IMG/VR virus record: IMGVR_UViG_3300017917_000251
Span: 1 to 34,697 of that record
DNA from: a virus
Strand: one strand, 5' to 3'
Length of the DNA: 34,697 bases
A program made the translations under genes and the position numbers. A model generated the notes under the pieces. The model did no database searches and was not told where the DNA came from. It saw nothing but the letters and a program-made list of their open reading frames with translations. Below are positions 23,892-31,245 of this stretch, piece by piece. The number at the start of each line of letters is the position of its first letter. The stretch's first letter is position 1.

Positions 23892-24317
23892 ATGGAATAT
23901 ATCGTAGTTGTGGGCTTGACAATCCTTTCCACCTGGTCTATAATTAGAATAGTAACAAAGAGTAAGTATAGAAAATCTCATAGAATTATCTATCGTCAAA
24001 GCGATATGCATAAGATGATGAAGAAGTTCTTTACTTATGATTTGCCACAGCAGGAAAGCCCTTCATCTCAGTTGCAAAAGCGCAGGGAAGAGGGTACAAT
24101 TAAAGTGCTAGTTGTAGAAGATCAAGCATACTGGGTAGCCAGTAACATATTTTATGTTGCTAATGTAGAGAATGGTAATCCTATACCAGAGACTGCAAAG
24201 CCAGTAGATACAACTAATATGACAAAAAAAGATGTTGACAAGATGTTATTCATATTGGATAACTTAAGGAGTGGGAACAAAAATGATAGTGGCAGTACAG
24301 GGAACAAACGATTTTAA
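23892..24317 (+). CDS. Membrane-anchored hypothetical protein
   Basis: A 141-aa protein with one N-terminal membrane helix (about 3-20), a basic stretch (KSKYRKSHR), then a soluble domain including EGTIKVLVVEDQAYWV and NIFYVANVENGNPI. The C-terminal 12 or so residues overlap the next gene. The soluble part may be a small beta domain. No catalytic motif is visible. Confidence 0.65.
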   Translation: MEYIVVVGLTILSTWSIIRIVTKSKYRKSHRIIYRQSDMHKMMKKFFTYDLPQQESPSSQLQKRREEGTIKVLVVEDQAYWVASNIFYVANVENGNPIPETAKPVDTTNMTKKDVDKMLFILDNLRSGNKNDSGSTGNKRF

Positions 24318-24633
24318 TGATTATCAGGTATTCCTTCGTGCAATGAGCGTTGCTCTTTCTGGCATGAAGGATGATGATACTGAGTTTGTTATTTATTCAG
24401 TAGGCCCAGCAAAAGTTAATTCTTTTGTTTCAGAGTTCTCAAACCTTTCCGAAAGAGGCATGAAGGCTCGTGGGAAAAAGATTAAATTCTATAAGGCACC
24501 TGCTTCATGGGTTGAAGAAAATATGAATTATGTAAACTACTTTGCATTCTTAACTACTCCAAAGCAGGCAAACTCAAAACTTGTTGCACAGGCAGAACTT
24601 AATAATGTTGAAGTTGGAATCTTTAGATACTAA
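24283..24633 (+). CDS. Rossmann-like protein, possible SLOG family
   Basis: A 116-aa protein. MIVAVQGTNDFNDYQVFLRAM resembles the first strand, GT loop and helix of SLOG/DUF2493-type nucleotide-binding domains (pattern V.GTR.F.DY..L). Later VNYFAFLTTPKQANSKLVAQAELNNVEVGIF fits the family's last strand-helix, in which a nucleotide-related ligand is sensed or cut. Start at ATG 24283, 11 bases after AAGGAG; a GTG at 24271 lies inside that site. It overlaps the preceding gene by 35 bases. Moderate confidence only. Confidence 0.5.
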   Translation: MIVAVQGTNDFNDYQVFLRAMSVALSGMKDDDTEFVIYSVGPAKVNSFVSEFSNLSERGMKARGKKIKFYKAPASWVEENMNYVNYFAFLTTPKQANSKLVAQAELNNVEVGIFRY

Positions 24634-24644
24634 AAGGGGTAAAG

Positions 24645-24854
24645 ATGATCATAAAAGACTTAGATACAATGGAAAAGATTGTATCAAAAAATAGCAACCT
24701 CAAGTGGGTTGGCTGGGATGTTCTAGAACTCAAGAAAACTAATCTTGGCAGAACAGACGTAAATGGAATTCGTATCAACAATCAGTGGTACATCAAAAAA
24801 ACTTTTAGTCCTTCTCGTAATGGCTGGGAGATTCCAGGCAAGTATAAGGAGTAA
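24645..24854 (+). CDS. Small conserved-looking hypothetical protein
   Basis: A 69-aa protein with AAAGGGGT upstream. It has a helical start (TMEKIVSKNSNLKWVGWDVLEL) and a two-strand region (GIRINNQWYIKKTFSP, GWEIPGKY). No cysteines, membrane segment or known motif. It lies two bases before the whiB gene and is probably co-transcribed with it. Confidence 0.65.
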   Translation: MIIKDLDTMEKIVSKNSNLKWVGWDVLELKKTNLGRTDVNGIRINNQWYIKKTFSPSRNGWEIPGKYKE

Positions 24855-24856
24855 AC

Positions 24857-25141
24857 ATGAAGCAGCATCTATGGAAAGACGATGCTCCATGTAAAGATCT
24901 TGATACTAATATATTCTTTGATAGATACGAAGATGAACCTGAGTCTAGGTTTTTGGTTGATGCTCTATGCATGCAGTGCCCATTAGCAAGAAAATGTTTT
25001 GCAAATGGTGTTTCTGGTAAGGAGTGGGGTGTTTGGGGTGGAGTATATCTTGAAGATGGTAAGCCATCTAGAGAGTTTAATAACCATAAAACCAAGGCAG
25101 ACTGGGCAGATACATGGCAAGTTTTAACAATGGATAATTAA
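24857..25141 (+). CDS. whiB: WhiB-family iron-sulfur transcription regulator
   Basis: A 94-aa protein with the four cluster-binding cysteines C12, C38, C41 and C47 (C-x25-C-x2-C-x5-C), then GKEWGVWGGVYL with the hallmark G-[VI]-W-G-G turn, and a positively charged tail. WhiB proteins are restricted to actinobacteria and their phages; several bind the primary sigma factor and either repress or redirect host promoters. This gene is among the strongest evidence for an actinobacterial host. Confidence 0.95.
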   Translation: MKQHLWKDDAPCKDLDTNIFFDRYEDEPESRFLVDALCMQCPLARKCFANGVSGKEWGVWGGVYLEDGKPSREFNNHKTKADWADTWQVLTMDN

Positions 25142-25372
25142 ATGTATACAGATTCAATGAAGAGAGCATTTCATGCAGTACAACCTCCAAAAGGGTTTAC
25201 TGTTCAACTTATTGACAATGAACACTTCCTTACTATAAAATTAGATGAGAAGCATTTTGTTGGATTAACGCATGATGAAAAGATTGCAGCCTTGCAATAT
25301 GTTGTTCAACTTAAAAAGGCTTTAGAGATGGAAGGGGCAATTGTTTTGGTAACTAGAGAGGCGTTAAAGTGA
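25142..25372 (+). CDS. Small hypothetical protein
   Basis: A 76-aa protein starting directly after the whiB stop codon. It has a beta hairpin (FTVQLIDNEHFLTIKLDEKHF) followed by a long helix (DEKIAALQYVVQLKKALEMEG). The absence of its own ribosome binding site and the immediate adjacency suggest coupling with whiB. Function unknown. Confidence 0.65.
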   Translation: MYTDSMKRAFHAVQPPKGFTVQLIDNEHFLTIKLDEKHFVGLTHDEKIAALQYVVQLKKALEMEGAIVLVTREALK

Positions 25373-25800
25373 GTAACAGTATCCTAGTAGTTATACTTTC
25401 ATCTATATTGTTTTGTTTTGTTATTGGATATTTTGTAGTTCTAACTAAGTTAGTATCTACAAAAAGGTCTTTAGGAAAACTTTATGTTGATAACTTTGCC
25501 TTAGAAGAATATATTAAAACTTTAAAAAATATCAAAGAAGATAAAAGTGATCAACAAATTCATCAAGAAAATTTTTTAAAGTTCCTCTCGGATTCAAGAG
25601 ATTGGGCTTTTGATTATATTGAAGAAGTTCAAAATGGTATTACTAAATTTGTTAGTGATATTGAACCAGAGATTAACTACTTTAATGAGTATGGTGATAT
25701 AGCATCAATGAGTCCAAACTACTATTCATTAAAAAAAATATCAGAGGCGTATGAAGAGTTAAAGAAATTACTGCCAGAGGAGCAAGTAGATGAAAAGTAA
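25369..25800 (+). CDS. Membrane-anchored coiled-coil protein
   Basis: A 143-aa protein from a GTG start in a GTGA overlap. One N-terminal transmembrane helix (about 5-28) is followed by helical, acidic, coiled-coil-prone sequence (LEEYIKTLKNIKEDKSDQQ, AYEELKKLLPEEQ). The shape resembles small spanin or Rz-like subunits and also structural stalks. Function cannot be assigned. Confidence 0.62.
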   Translation: MSNSILVVILSSILFCFVIGYFVVLTKLVSTKRSLGKLYVDNFALEEYIKTLKNIKEDKSDQQIHQENFLKFLSDSRDWAFDYIEEVQNGITKFVSDIEPEINYFNEYGDIASMSPNYYSLKKISEAYEELKKLLPEEQVDEK

Positions 25801-26506
25801 GAAGGTAGTATTTAGACCACAGAATAAAATAGTTGGTGCTATTGGTTTTAGTCCTAAGCCAGCAAAAAACTATCTTCCAAAATGGTATAAAGATATGCCA
25901 GCATTCCATAAACTTGATAATGGTTCAGAGGCACCGACTGCATTAAGATGTATACCATTCCTAGACTCTTTTACTTCGGGATACATCTATGAGTTAGCCT
26001 GTGATGTTAACATTAAATATGATGGAAGAAATGAATCAACTGGAGAGGACTTAATATCTTACACTTGGGCTGGAGATCTTAGGCCAATTTCAACAAGAAA
26101 AGAAGAATTTGGTACTCCAAATCTTTTCCCAAATTTTGATGGCTATTATAATATGGAGATTCACTGGAATAGTTTTTGGGAACCGCAAACGCCTACAGGA
26201 TATAGCACAATGTATCATCATCCAAGCAATAGGTTTGACTTGCCATTCCATACTATGACGGGAATTATTGATACAGATAGTTGGCCAATTCCAGGACCAG
26301 TTCCATTCTTGCTTAAGAAAGGTTTTGAGGGGGTTATTCCTGCGGGAACCCCAATTATTCAGACTACATTTATTAAGCGTGATGACTGGGAGTCTTCAGT
26401 AGACAAATTTAATGAGGATGAGTATGTTAATAAAGTCTACAAAGTAAAAAGAAAGTTTGTAGGTGGGTACAAGAAGGCCTACTGGTCAAGAAAGAATTAC
26501 TCATAG
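25790..26506 (+). CDS. DUF6065-like protein, copy 1
   Basis: A 238-aa protein with a beta-rich, cupin-like pattern: LPKWYKDMPA, RCIPFLDSFTSGYIYEL, an EIHWN strand, HHPSNRFDLPFHTMTGIIDTD, IPAGTPIIQTTFIKRDDW. A second protein at 30441 shares CxPFLDxxTxGY, HPxNRFDLPF, GIIDxD and KRDxW, so they are paralogues. Related proteins are found in tailed phages and in bacteria near glycan genes. No enzyme activity is established. It overlaps the preceding gene by 11 bases. Confidence 0.75.
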   Translation: MKSKKVVFRPQNKIVGAIGFSPKPAKNYLPKWYKDMPAFHKLDNGSEAPTALRCIPFLDSFTSGYIYELACDVNIKYDGRNESTGEDLISYTWAGDLRPISTRKEEFGTPNLFPNFDGYYNMEIHWNSFWEPQTPTGYSTMYHHPSNRFDLPFHTMTGIIDTDSWPIPGPVPFLLKKGFEGVIPAGTPIIQTTFIKRDDWESSVDKFNEDEYVNKVYKVKRKFVGGYKKAYWSRKNYS

Positions 26507-26513
26507 GAGAAAT

Positions 26514-26672
26514 ATGAAAGACATATTACTATCAACACTAACAGGTTTTGGATGCGGTGTCGTGTTCGCAGCATTCAAATTGCCAGTACCAGCACCACCA
26601 GTTTTTGCGGGAGTCGCAGGAATTATTGGTCTATGGATTGGCTTTACAGTACTAACACAAATCATATCCTAG
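26514..26672 (+). CDS. XapX-domain membrane protein (DUF1427)
   Basis: A 52-aa protein with two predicted helices and the XapX pattern: GFGCGVVFAAFKLPVPAPPVFAGVAGIIGLWIG. The start is ATG 26514, with AGGAGAA five bases upstream; a longer reading frame from GTG 26463 overlaps the end of the preceding gene and lacks this site. Function of the family is not known. Confidence 0.88.
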   Translation: MKDILLSTLTGFGCGVVFAAFKLPVPAPPVFAGVAGIIGLWIGFTVLTQIIS

Positions 26673-26681
26673 GAGGAATAT

Positions 26682-26969
26682 ATGAATAAGAAGACACAAG
26701 CACTACTGGCATCTTATGGTCGCTCAGTACTTGGTGCAGGAATCGCACTATACATGGCGGGAGTAACAGATCCAAAGGATCTATGGACAGCACTAGTTGC
26801 AGCCCTAGCGCCAGTAGCACTTAGAGCAATTAACCCTAACGACAAGGCATTTGGTGTACTTCCAGATGTTGAGGTTGTAGAGAAGGCTCTTAAGACTGCT
26901 AAGGCACCAGCCAAGAAGAAGGCGGTAGCAAAGAAGGCTCCAGCAAAGAAGAAGCCTACTTCCAAGTAA
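26682..26969 (+). CDS. Membrane protein with histone-H1-like basic tail
   Basis: A 95-aa protein: an amphipathic N-terminus (MNKKTQALLASYGRSVLG), two hydrophobic helices about 17-52 (GIALYMAGV, LWTALVAALAPVALRAI), INPNDKAFG, then an Ala/Lys/Pro tail (AKKKAVAKKAPAKKK) like histone H1. The N-terminal half matches a recurring actinophage membrane protein. It may be a holin or a virion-associated protein. CTAGGAGG lies before the ATG, and the strong terminator at 26989 follows. Confidence 0.68.
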   Translation: MNKKTQALLASYGRSVLGAGIALYMAGVTDPKDLWTALVAALAPVALRAINPNDKAFGVLPDVEVVEKALKTAKAPAKKKAVAKKAPAKKKPTSK

Positions 26970-26988
26970 GCAATATTCTTTATAGAGA

Positions 26989-27017
26989 AACGGACTTAGA
27001 AATAGGTCCGTTTTTTT
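26989..27017 (+). terminator. Rho-independent terminator ending the plus-strand block
   Basis: AACGGACTTA pairs with TAGGTCCGTT around a GAAA tetraloop (one G-U wobble), followed by TTTTTTT up to 27017. It separates the plus-strand operon from the convergent minus-strand glycosyltransferase gene, whose stop is at 27019. Confidence 0.95.
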
Positions 27018-27018
27018 A

Positions 27019-28932
27019 TTACCCTAAATGATGAGCCTCTGCCTTATATAAGATATAGATATTTTTATATCCTTTTTCATGAAATCCTTGGCATAGAACT
27101 ACCATTTCACAATCAAACTCCCCAGTTACTTTATTAATCCAATGGTGCCTAACACCTTCTTTGAATGCCTTTGCCCTGTATAAACACAAACCATTTGATG
27201 TTGAGTAATACTTTCCATACTGTTTGCTTTCATAGTCAGGCTCTATCTCAGACTTATCTGGATTGTATACTGCGCTGGTTCTTGTGGCCCACCAATCGTA
27301 ATGCTTTCCATTTTTTCTTAGTGATATGGTAGACACAATATCAAAGTCAGGTTCTTTGTTTTTAAAGTTAAGTAGTTCTTGTGCGTGATCATTGCTATAC
27401 ATAACATCACCCTCAACCATAAGAACATAATCCATCTTATCAAGGAAGCCACCAGCCTCTATCGCCTTGTTTCTTGCCTTTGATAAGTTTTCAACACGCT
27501 GTGCGCTTTTGACTGACTCAAAATACTCTGTATCAATGTTCTCAGTAATAATAGAAACACCTTTAAAGAATGACCAATCTTTTAAAAATAGTTGTTGTTT
27601 TGTTTGATCAGTAGAATCATTCTCATATATTGATAGGTAAAAGTTAAAGTTTGGGTTGCTCTTAACCATCTTAACCAACTGTGAATGAAACCTATTAATA
27701 TTGTTTGCTCTATTTCTTATGATAGAATAAACTAGGATATTTTCTTTTTTCTTGTTGTCAACTTTAGGCTTAGATCTTTTTGGTACAGAGTTTAAAATAT
27801 CATTGATAAAGTTAGCATAAGTCTTCTTAATCTTTTTCCAGTCATAAGTTTTGCCATGTGCGTAGCCTTGTTGTGACAAACGAGTATAAACCTTTTTATT
27901 TGTTAGTGTTTCTACGGCATCCTTAATATCATTCAAAGATTCAGCAATAATCATTGACTCTTCAATTTCGTTAGCAGCAAAACCTCTTGCACCAACCTGA
28001 GATGTAATAATTGGTATTCCATAACTTAAAGCCTTCATCATCTTTAGATGGGTTCCAGATCCAGAATCCATTGGATTAATAAAAGCAAAAGAGTTTTTAA
28101 AATATAGATGTAACTCTTCATCACTTACATGACCTAATACTTGCAGATTATTAGAGTATGTAGAATTTTTAATTGCATTGCCAGCACTGCCCAATATAAT
28201 AAAGTTATAGTCAGGCATCATTTTTGCAAGCGGTATAAGTTTCTTAGCAGCCTCAACATTAGGTGGATGACCACTACCAACAAAGATAATATCTTTTGAT
28301 TTCATTCTCTCTACTGGGTCAGTAAAATCCTGAGCAACTGCACCATTAGGAATATATATAGACTTTTTTATTTTCCCATAAGTATCTTCAAGTTCTTTGA
28401 TATCTTTTTTTGAACAATATGTAGTTGCTATACTATTAGAAATAATTGACTTTTCTATACCTTCTACTATAGCAATAACCTTTGAATTATTTGGATATAA
28501 CTGTTGTGCCATAGTGAGTTCAGCATTATGTGAGTTATAAACTATTGGAACATCTCCCATGTCCTGTACTAGTGGTGCAACGGACATATGGTCAACAATA
28601 ACTAGGTCAGCATATGCTGCAAGTTCTTTGGCCTTTTTTGTAAATGAAGAGAGTTCATCTTTTAATATTTCAAAACAAATATCATGATTAACTTTAGCAA
28701 AATCTTTTATTAGGCTTCTGTATTTCTTTAATGCTACGGCAGATATCTCTGGCTGTATCTGATATATACTTTCGGATATTTGTTTTTCAAAAGCATCACC
28801 ACCCCAAACAAAAGAAAGAAAGGTTACTTCGTGTGCAGATAATGCTTCAGCAAGGGTAGCAGTTCTTTCTTTACCACCACTGTTCTTTGTCCAATCACGA
28901 AGGTTAGCACTTATTATTAATATTTTAGCCAT
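27019..28932 (-). CDS. Two-domain glycosyltransferase: GT4-like fused to GT69-like
   Basis: A 637-aa protein. The N-terminal GT-B domain (about 1-375) shows the GT4 layout with IIFVGSGHPPNVEAAKKLI, FAFINPMDSGSGTHLKMMKALSYGIPIITS and the usual E/K/R positions near 300. The C-terminal part (about 395-637) has LSIYENDSTDQT, RVENLSKARNKAIE and YVLMVEGDVMY, resembling GT69 (CAP59/CMT1-type) mannosyltransferases with a D-x-x motif. It could add two sugars in sequence to a virion or envelope glycan. It starts inside the end of the methyltransferase gene (16-base overlap), so both are one operon. Such fusions are uncommon in phages. Confidence 0.82.
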   Translation of the reverse strand: MAKILIISANLRDWTKNSGGKERTATLAEALSAHEVTFLSFVWGGDAFEKQISESIYQIQPEISAVALKKYRSLIKDFAKVNHDICFEILKDELSSFTKKAKELAAYADLVIVDHMSVAPLVQDMGDVPIVYNSHNAELTMAQQLYPNNSKVIAIVEGIEKSIISNSIATTYCSKKDIKELEDTYGKIKKSIYIPNGAVAQDFTDPVERMKSKDIIFVGSGHPPNVEAAKKLIPLAKMMPDYNFIILGSAGNAIKNSTYSNNLQVLGHVSDEELHLYFKNSFAFINPMDSGSGTHLKMMKALSYGIPIITSQVGARGFAANEIEESMIIAESLNDIKDAVETLTNKKVYTRLSQQGYAHGKTYDWKKIKKTYANFINDILNSVPKRSKPKVDNKKKENILVYSIIRNRANNINRFHSQLVKMVKSNPNFNFYLSIYENDSTDQTKQQLFLKDWSFFKGVSIITENIDTEYFESVKSAQRVENLSKARNKAIEAGGFLDKMDYVLMVEGDVMYSNDHAQELLNFKNKEPDFDIVSTISLRKNGKHYDWWATRTSAVYNPDKSEIEPDYESKQYGKYYSTSNGLCLYRAKAFKEGVRHHWINKVTGEFDCEMVVLCQGFHEKGYKNIYILYKAEAHHLG

Positions 28933-29600
28933 TTGTCTCTTTCTTTGTCGGTATTGATTAGATACTTATTAACCCAGATCTGATCTTCAATGTCACTACC
29001 CCACTCATATTGCTTAGCAACTAGTACAAATGCATTTCTTTGTAATAGTTCAGCAATCTCATCATTATTTCTATGATTTTTATGAGTACTATATTTTTCA
29101 GTTTCAAGGTGAAACAGTTTTACATTATTCATATGCTTAGTAAATCCTTCAAGGAATTGATAAGTATATCCTTCAATGTCTACCTTAACAATATCTAAAT
29201 ACTTATAGTCAAGGTTATTAGACTCAATAAAGTTGTCCATTGTTGTTACGGGAACTTCAATAACCTCATGCTTATACTCTTTGCGTCTAAACTTTTTATT
29301 ATATATAGAAGATGATCCAGAATAGTCTTTATCTTCTGATATCACAGAATAGAACTTAGTTGTACCTATATAGTTTGATATAGCAGTTTCAAAAACATTA
29401 AAGTCTGGATATTTATTTTTTGTTTCTTCCGCTGCTTCTTTTCTAGCATCAATAGCATAAATATGAATGCCGTTCAATCTTTCTTTCATAAGGTAGGCAT
29501 CATCGCCATCTCTTGTTCCAACATCAATAATAATGTCAGCATCTTCACCAAAGAATATCTTATAGTATTCAATCACTGGTGATATCCAGTCAACGCTCAA
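28917..29600 (-). CDS. FkbM-family SAM-dependent methyltransferase
   Basis: A 227-aa methyltransferase. IIIDVGTRDGDDAYLMKE is the SAM-binding strand and loop, HIYAIDAR gives the acidic ribose contact, and VPVTTMDNFIES, DIVKVDIEGYTYQFLEGF is the FkbM family core. These enzymes O-methylate sugars or small substrates, here plausibly the glycan made by the neighbouring transferases. Starts at TTG with AGGGG six bases upstream. The next gene starts 16 bases inside its end. Confidence 0.88.
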   Translation of the reverse strand: MSVDWISPVIEYYKIFFGEDADIIIDVGTRDGDDAYLMKERLNGIHIYAIDARKEAAEETKNKYPDFNVFETAISNYIGTTKFYSVISEDKDYSGSSSIYNKKFRRKEYKHEVIEVPVTTMDNFIESNNLDYKYLDIVKVDIEGYTYQFLEGFTKHMNNVKLFHLETEKYSTHKNHRNNDEIAELLQRNAFVLVAKQYEWGSDIEDQIWVNKYLINTDKERDKWLKY

Positions 29601-29625
29601 GTTCTACCCCTAAACTGTTTTAATA

Positions 29626-29652
29626 ATTATACCATCATGCTATACTTTTAAT
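29626..29652. promoter_or_regulatory. Divergent promoters for the glycan genes
   Basis: On the minus strand, TGGTATAAT (box at 29631-29626) lies 25 bases before the methyltransferase TTG. On the plus strand, TGCTATACT (box 29641-29646) lies exactly six bases before the ATG at 29653, so that transcript should be leaderless. The two -10 boxes are only nine bases apart, so RNA polymerase probably occupies one direction at a time. Confidence 0.72.
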
Positions 29653-30312
29653 ATGGACTTTGTTTATATTTGTCGTAATGGACAAAATGAAGAACTTAGA
29701 TATTCAATTAGATCAGTTGTAAAATATTTTAAGTCTTCTGAGATTTGGGTTGTTGGCGGAAAGCCAGACTGGTATTCTGGCAACTATATACCTGTTGAAG
29801 ATATTGGAAATAAGTTTTATAATATAAATAATTGTTATAAAAACATTATTAATGATAATAGAATAAACAATGATTTTATTATAATGAATGATGATTTTTT
29901 CTTGCTATCAAGCAATAACAATTATAAATATTATGATGGCATAATGAAAGATAAAATTATTAGCCATGTAGAACTGCACGGAAACTCGTCTTACGCAAGA
30001 GCCTTGAAGGGCTGTGTAACGGCCTTAAAAGAGCGGGGTATAGAGGAACCCCTAAACTATGATGTTCATACCCCTATGGCCCTTAATAAGGCAAATTTAG
30101 CACAGGTAATAGACCTCTCTTTAGCCCCAAGATCTATGTATGGCAACCTTTTTATATCTGATGGAATAAATACTAATGATGTAAAAATATATAAGAACTC
30201 AAAGAACATTGATTTAAGTAAAGATTTTATATCTACAGAAGATAACTCTTTTATTTTAATTAAAGATAAACTAGAAGAGTTATTTCCAGAACCGTCTAGA
30301 TTTGAAAAGTAA
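29653..30312 (+). CDS. Stealth-type sugar-phosphate transferase
   Basis: A 219-aa protein with the Stealth-family landmarks. DFVYICRNGQNEELRYSIRS (2-21) matches the first conserved region, and FIIMNDDFFLL (75-85, N79 D80 D81) matches the region where the catalytic Asp residues of hexose-1-phosphate transferases (like GlcNAc-phosphotransferase) lie. Stealth proteins build phosphodiester-linked capsules. Shorter than bacterial members (over 300 aa), so later conserved regions may be missing. Has a leaderless promoter. Confidence 0.78.
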   Translation: MDFVYICRNGQNEELRYSIRSVVKYFKSSEIWVVGGKPDWYSGNYIPVEDIGNKFYNINNCYKNIINDNRINNDFIIMNDDFFLLSSNNNYKYYDGIMKDKIISHVELHGNSSYARALKGCVTALKERGIEEPLNYDVHTPMALNKANLAQVIDLSLAPRSMYGNLFISDGINTNDVKIYKNSKNIDLSKDFISTEDNSFILIKDKLEELFPEPSRFEK

Positions 30313-30315
30313 TTG

Positions 30316-30387
30316 CGTCCCTGGTAGGATTTGAACCTACGACCTTTACCTTAGAAGGGTACTACTCTTCCGCTGAGTTACAGAGAC
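30316..30387 (-). tRNA. tRNA-Arg (TCT)
   Basis: Read on the minus strand: acceptor GTCTCTG/CAGGGAC, anticodon loop CTTCTAA (anticodon TCT) on a stem with TACC/GGTA pairing, T arm GTAGG/CCTAC and discriminator G. It starts just after the divergent palindromic promoter at 30399-30417. CCA is not encoded. Confidence 0.92.
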
Positions 30388-30398
30388 ATTTTGATTTA

Positions 30399-30417
30399 TG
30401 ATATACTAAGTATATCA
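30399..30417. promoter_or_regulatory. Palindromic back-to-back promoter
   Basis: TGATATAC-TAA-GTATATCA is a perfect 8+8 inverted repeat. Each arm contains an extended -10 element (TGATATACT), on the plus strand for the gene at 30441 and on the minus strand for tRNA-Arg. The palindrome could also be a repressor operator, since it overlaps both -10 boxes. Confidence 0.75.
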
Positions 30418-30440
30418 CTATAGGGGTTTTTAATCAAATT

Positions 30441-31169
30441 ATGAAAAAAATAAAATCAAGAGCATTGGATGTATTGGTTCATAGAACAGAAGATGGAATT
30501 GTTCCATCATCAACTGTTGTTCCAGAGTGGTTTAAAAAGATTCCAGCGGAATACAATGATTTTAATAGTGATATGTCTGGACAGTATCCAACTCTTTTTA
30601 CAAGATTTAAAAGCACAGTAAAAAAGTGTGTGCCTTTTCTTGATACATTGACTGCAGGTTATATGATCTGTCTTCCTCAAGATATTGAGGTTATCAACAC
30701 AAATGGAGAATGCTTTATTAACTATGGAATAGAAAGAAACACAACTTTATTTTTTGATAAAGATTTACCATTTAGATCAAATGGTATTCCTACTCCAGCA
30801 CTATGTCTTGGTCAAACATGGAGATTTCACACAGCCTATACAGTAAAAACCCCCAAAAATTATAGTATATTGATAACGCATCCGCTAAATAGATTTGATT
30901 TACCATTCAACACACTCTCTGGAATAATTGACTCTGATAAATATGATAGAGATTTAGTTATAACATTTTTTATTAGGTCTGATTTTAATGGAATTATTGA
31001 AAAAGGAACACCTATTGCACAAATAATTCCAATAAAAAGAGATCGTTGGTCAATGAAAAAAGAAAAGCCAGGAAAACTTGAAGAGCAATATGTTAAAGAT
31101 TTTAAGATACTTTCAAAAATTAATAGAGCATATCAATCATTAATTTGGACTAAAAAAGTATATAAGTAG
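30441..31169 (+). CDS. DUF6065-like protein, copy 2
   Basis: A 242-aa paralogue of the protein at 25790. It shares KCVPFLDTLTAGYM, HPLNRFDLPFNTLSGIIDSD, IEKGTPIAQIIPIKRDRW and a final WTKKVYK with the other copy. Its place inside the glycan island, next to Stealth and glycosyltransferase genes, suggests that these proteins act on or bind modified carbohydrate, but that is inference. Its stop codon falls within the 3' end of the convergent tRNA at 31167. Confidence 0.78.
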   Translation: MKKIKSRALDVLVHRTEDGIVPSSTVVPEWFKKIPAEYNDFNSDMSGQYPTLFTRFKSTVKKCVPFLDTLTAGYMICLPQDIEVINTNGECFINYGIERNTTLFFDKDLPFRSNGIPTPALCLGQTWRFHTAYTVKTPKNYSILITHPLNRFDLPFNTLSGIIDSDKYDRDLVITFFIRSDFNGIIEKGTPIAQIIPIKRDRWSMKKEKPGKLEEQYVKDFKILSKINRAYQSLIWTKKVYK

Positions 31170-31240
31170 AGCAGGTAGGACTTGAACCTACGATAACCGA
31201 ATTATGAGTTCGGGGCCTTAACCAACTTGGCTACTGCTCC
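31167..31240 (-). tRNA. tRNA with CAT anticodon (Met, or Ile2)
   Basis: Minus strand: acceptor GGAGCAG/CTGCTCT (G-U at the first pair), D arm GCC/GGC, anticodon stem CCGAA/TTCGG with loop CTCATAA, T arm GTAGG/CCTAC and discriminator A. The loop suits either elongator Met or Ile2 (lysidine-modified). It lies five bases after the GT-A gene and may be co-transcribed. Its 3' end overlaps the stop codon of the convergent gene. Confidence 0.93.
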
Positions 31241-31245
31241 TCTAG

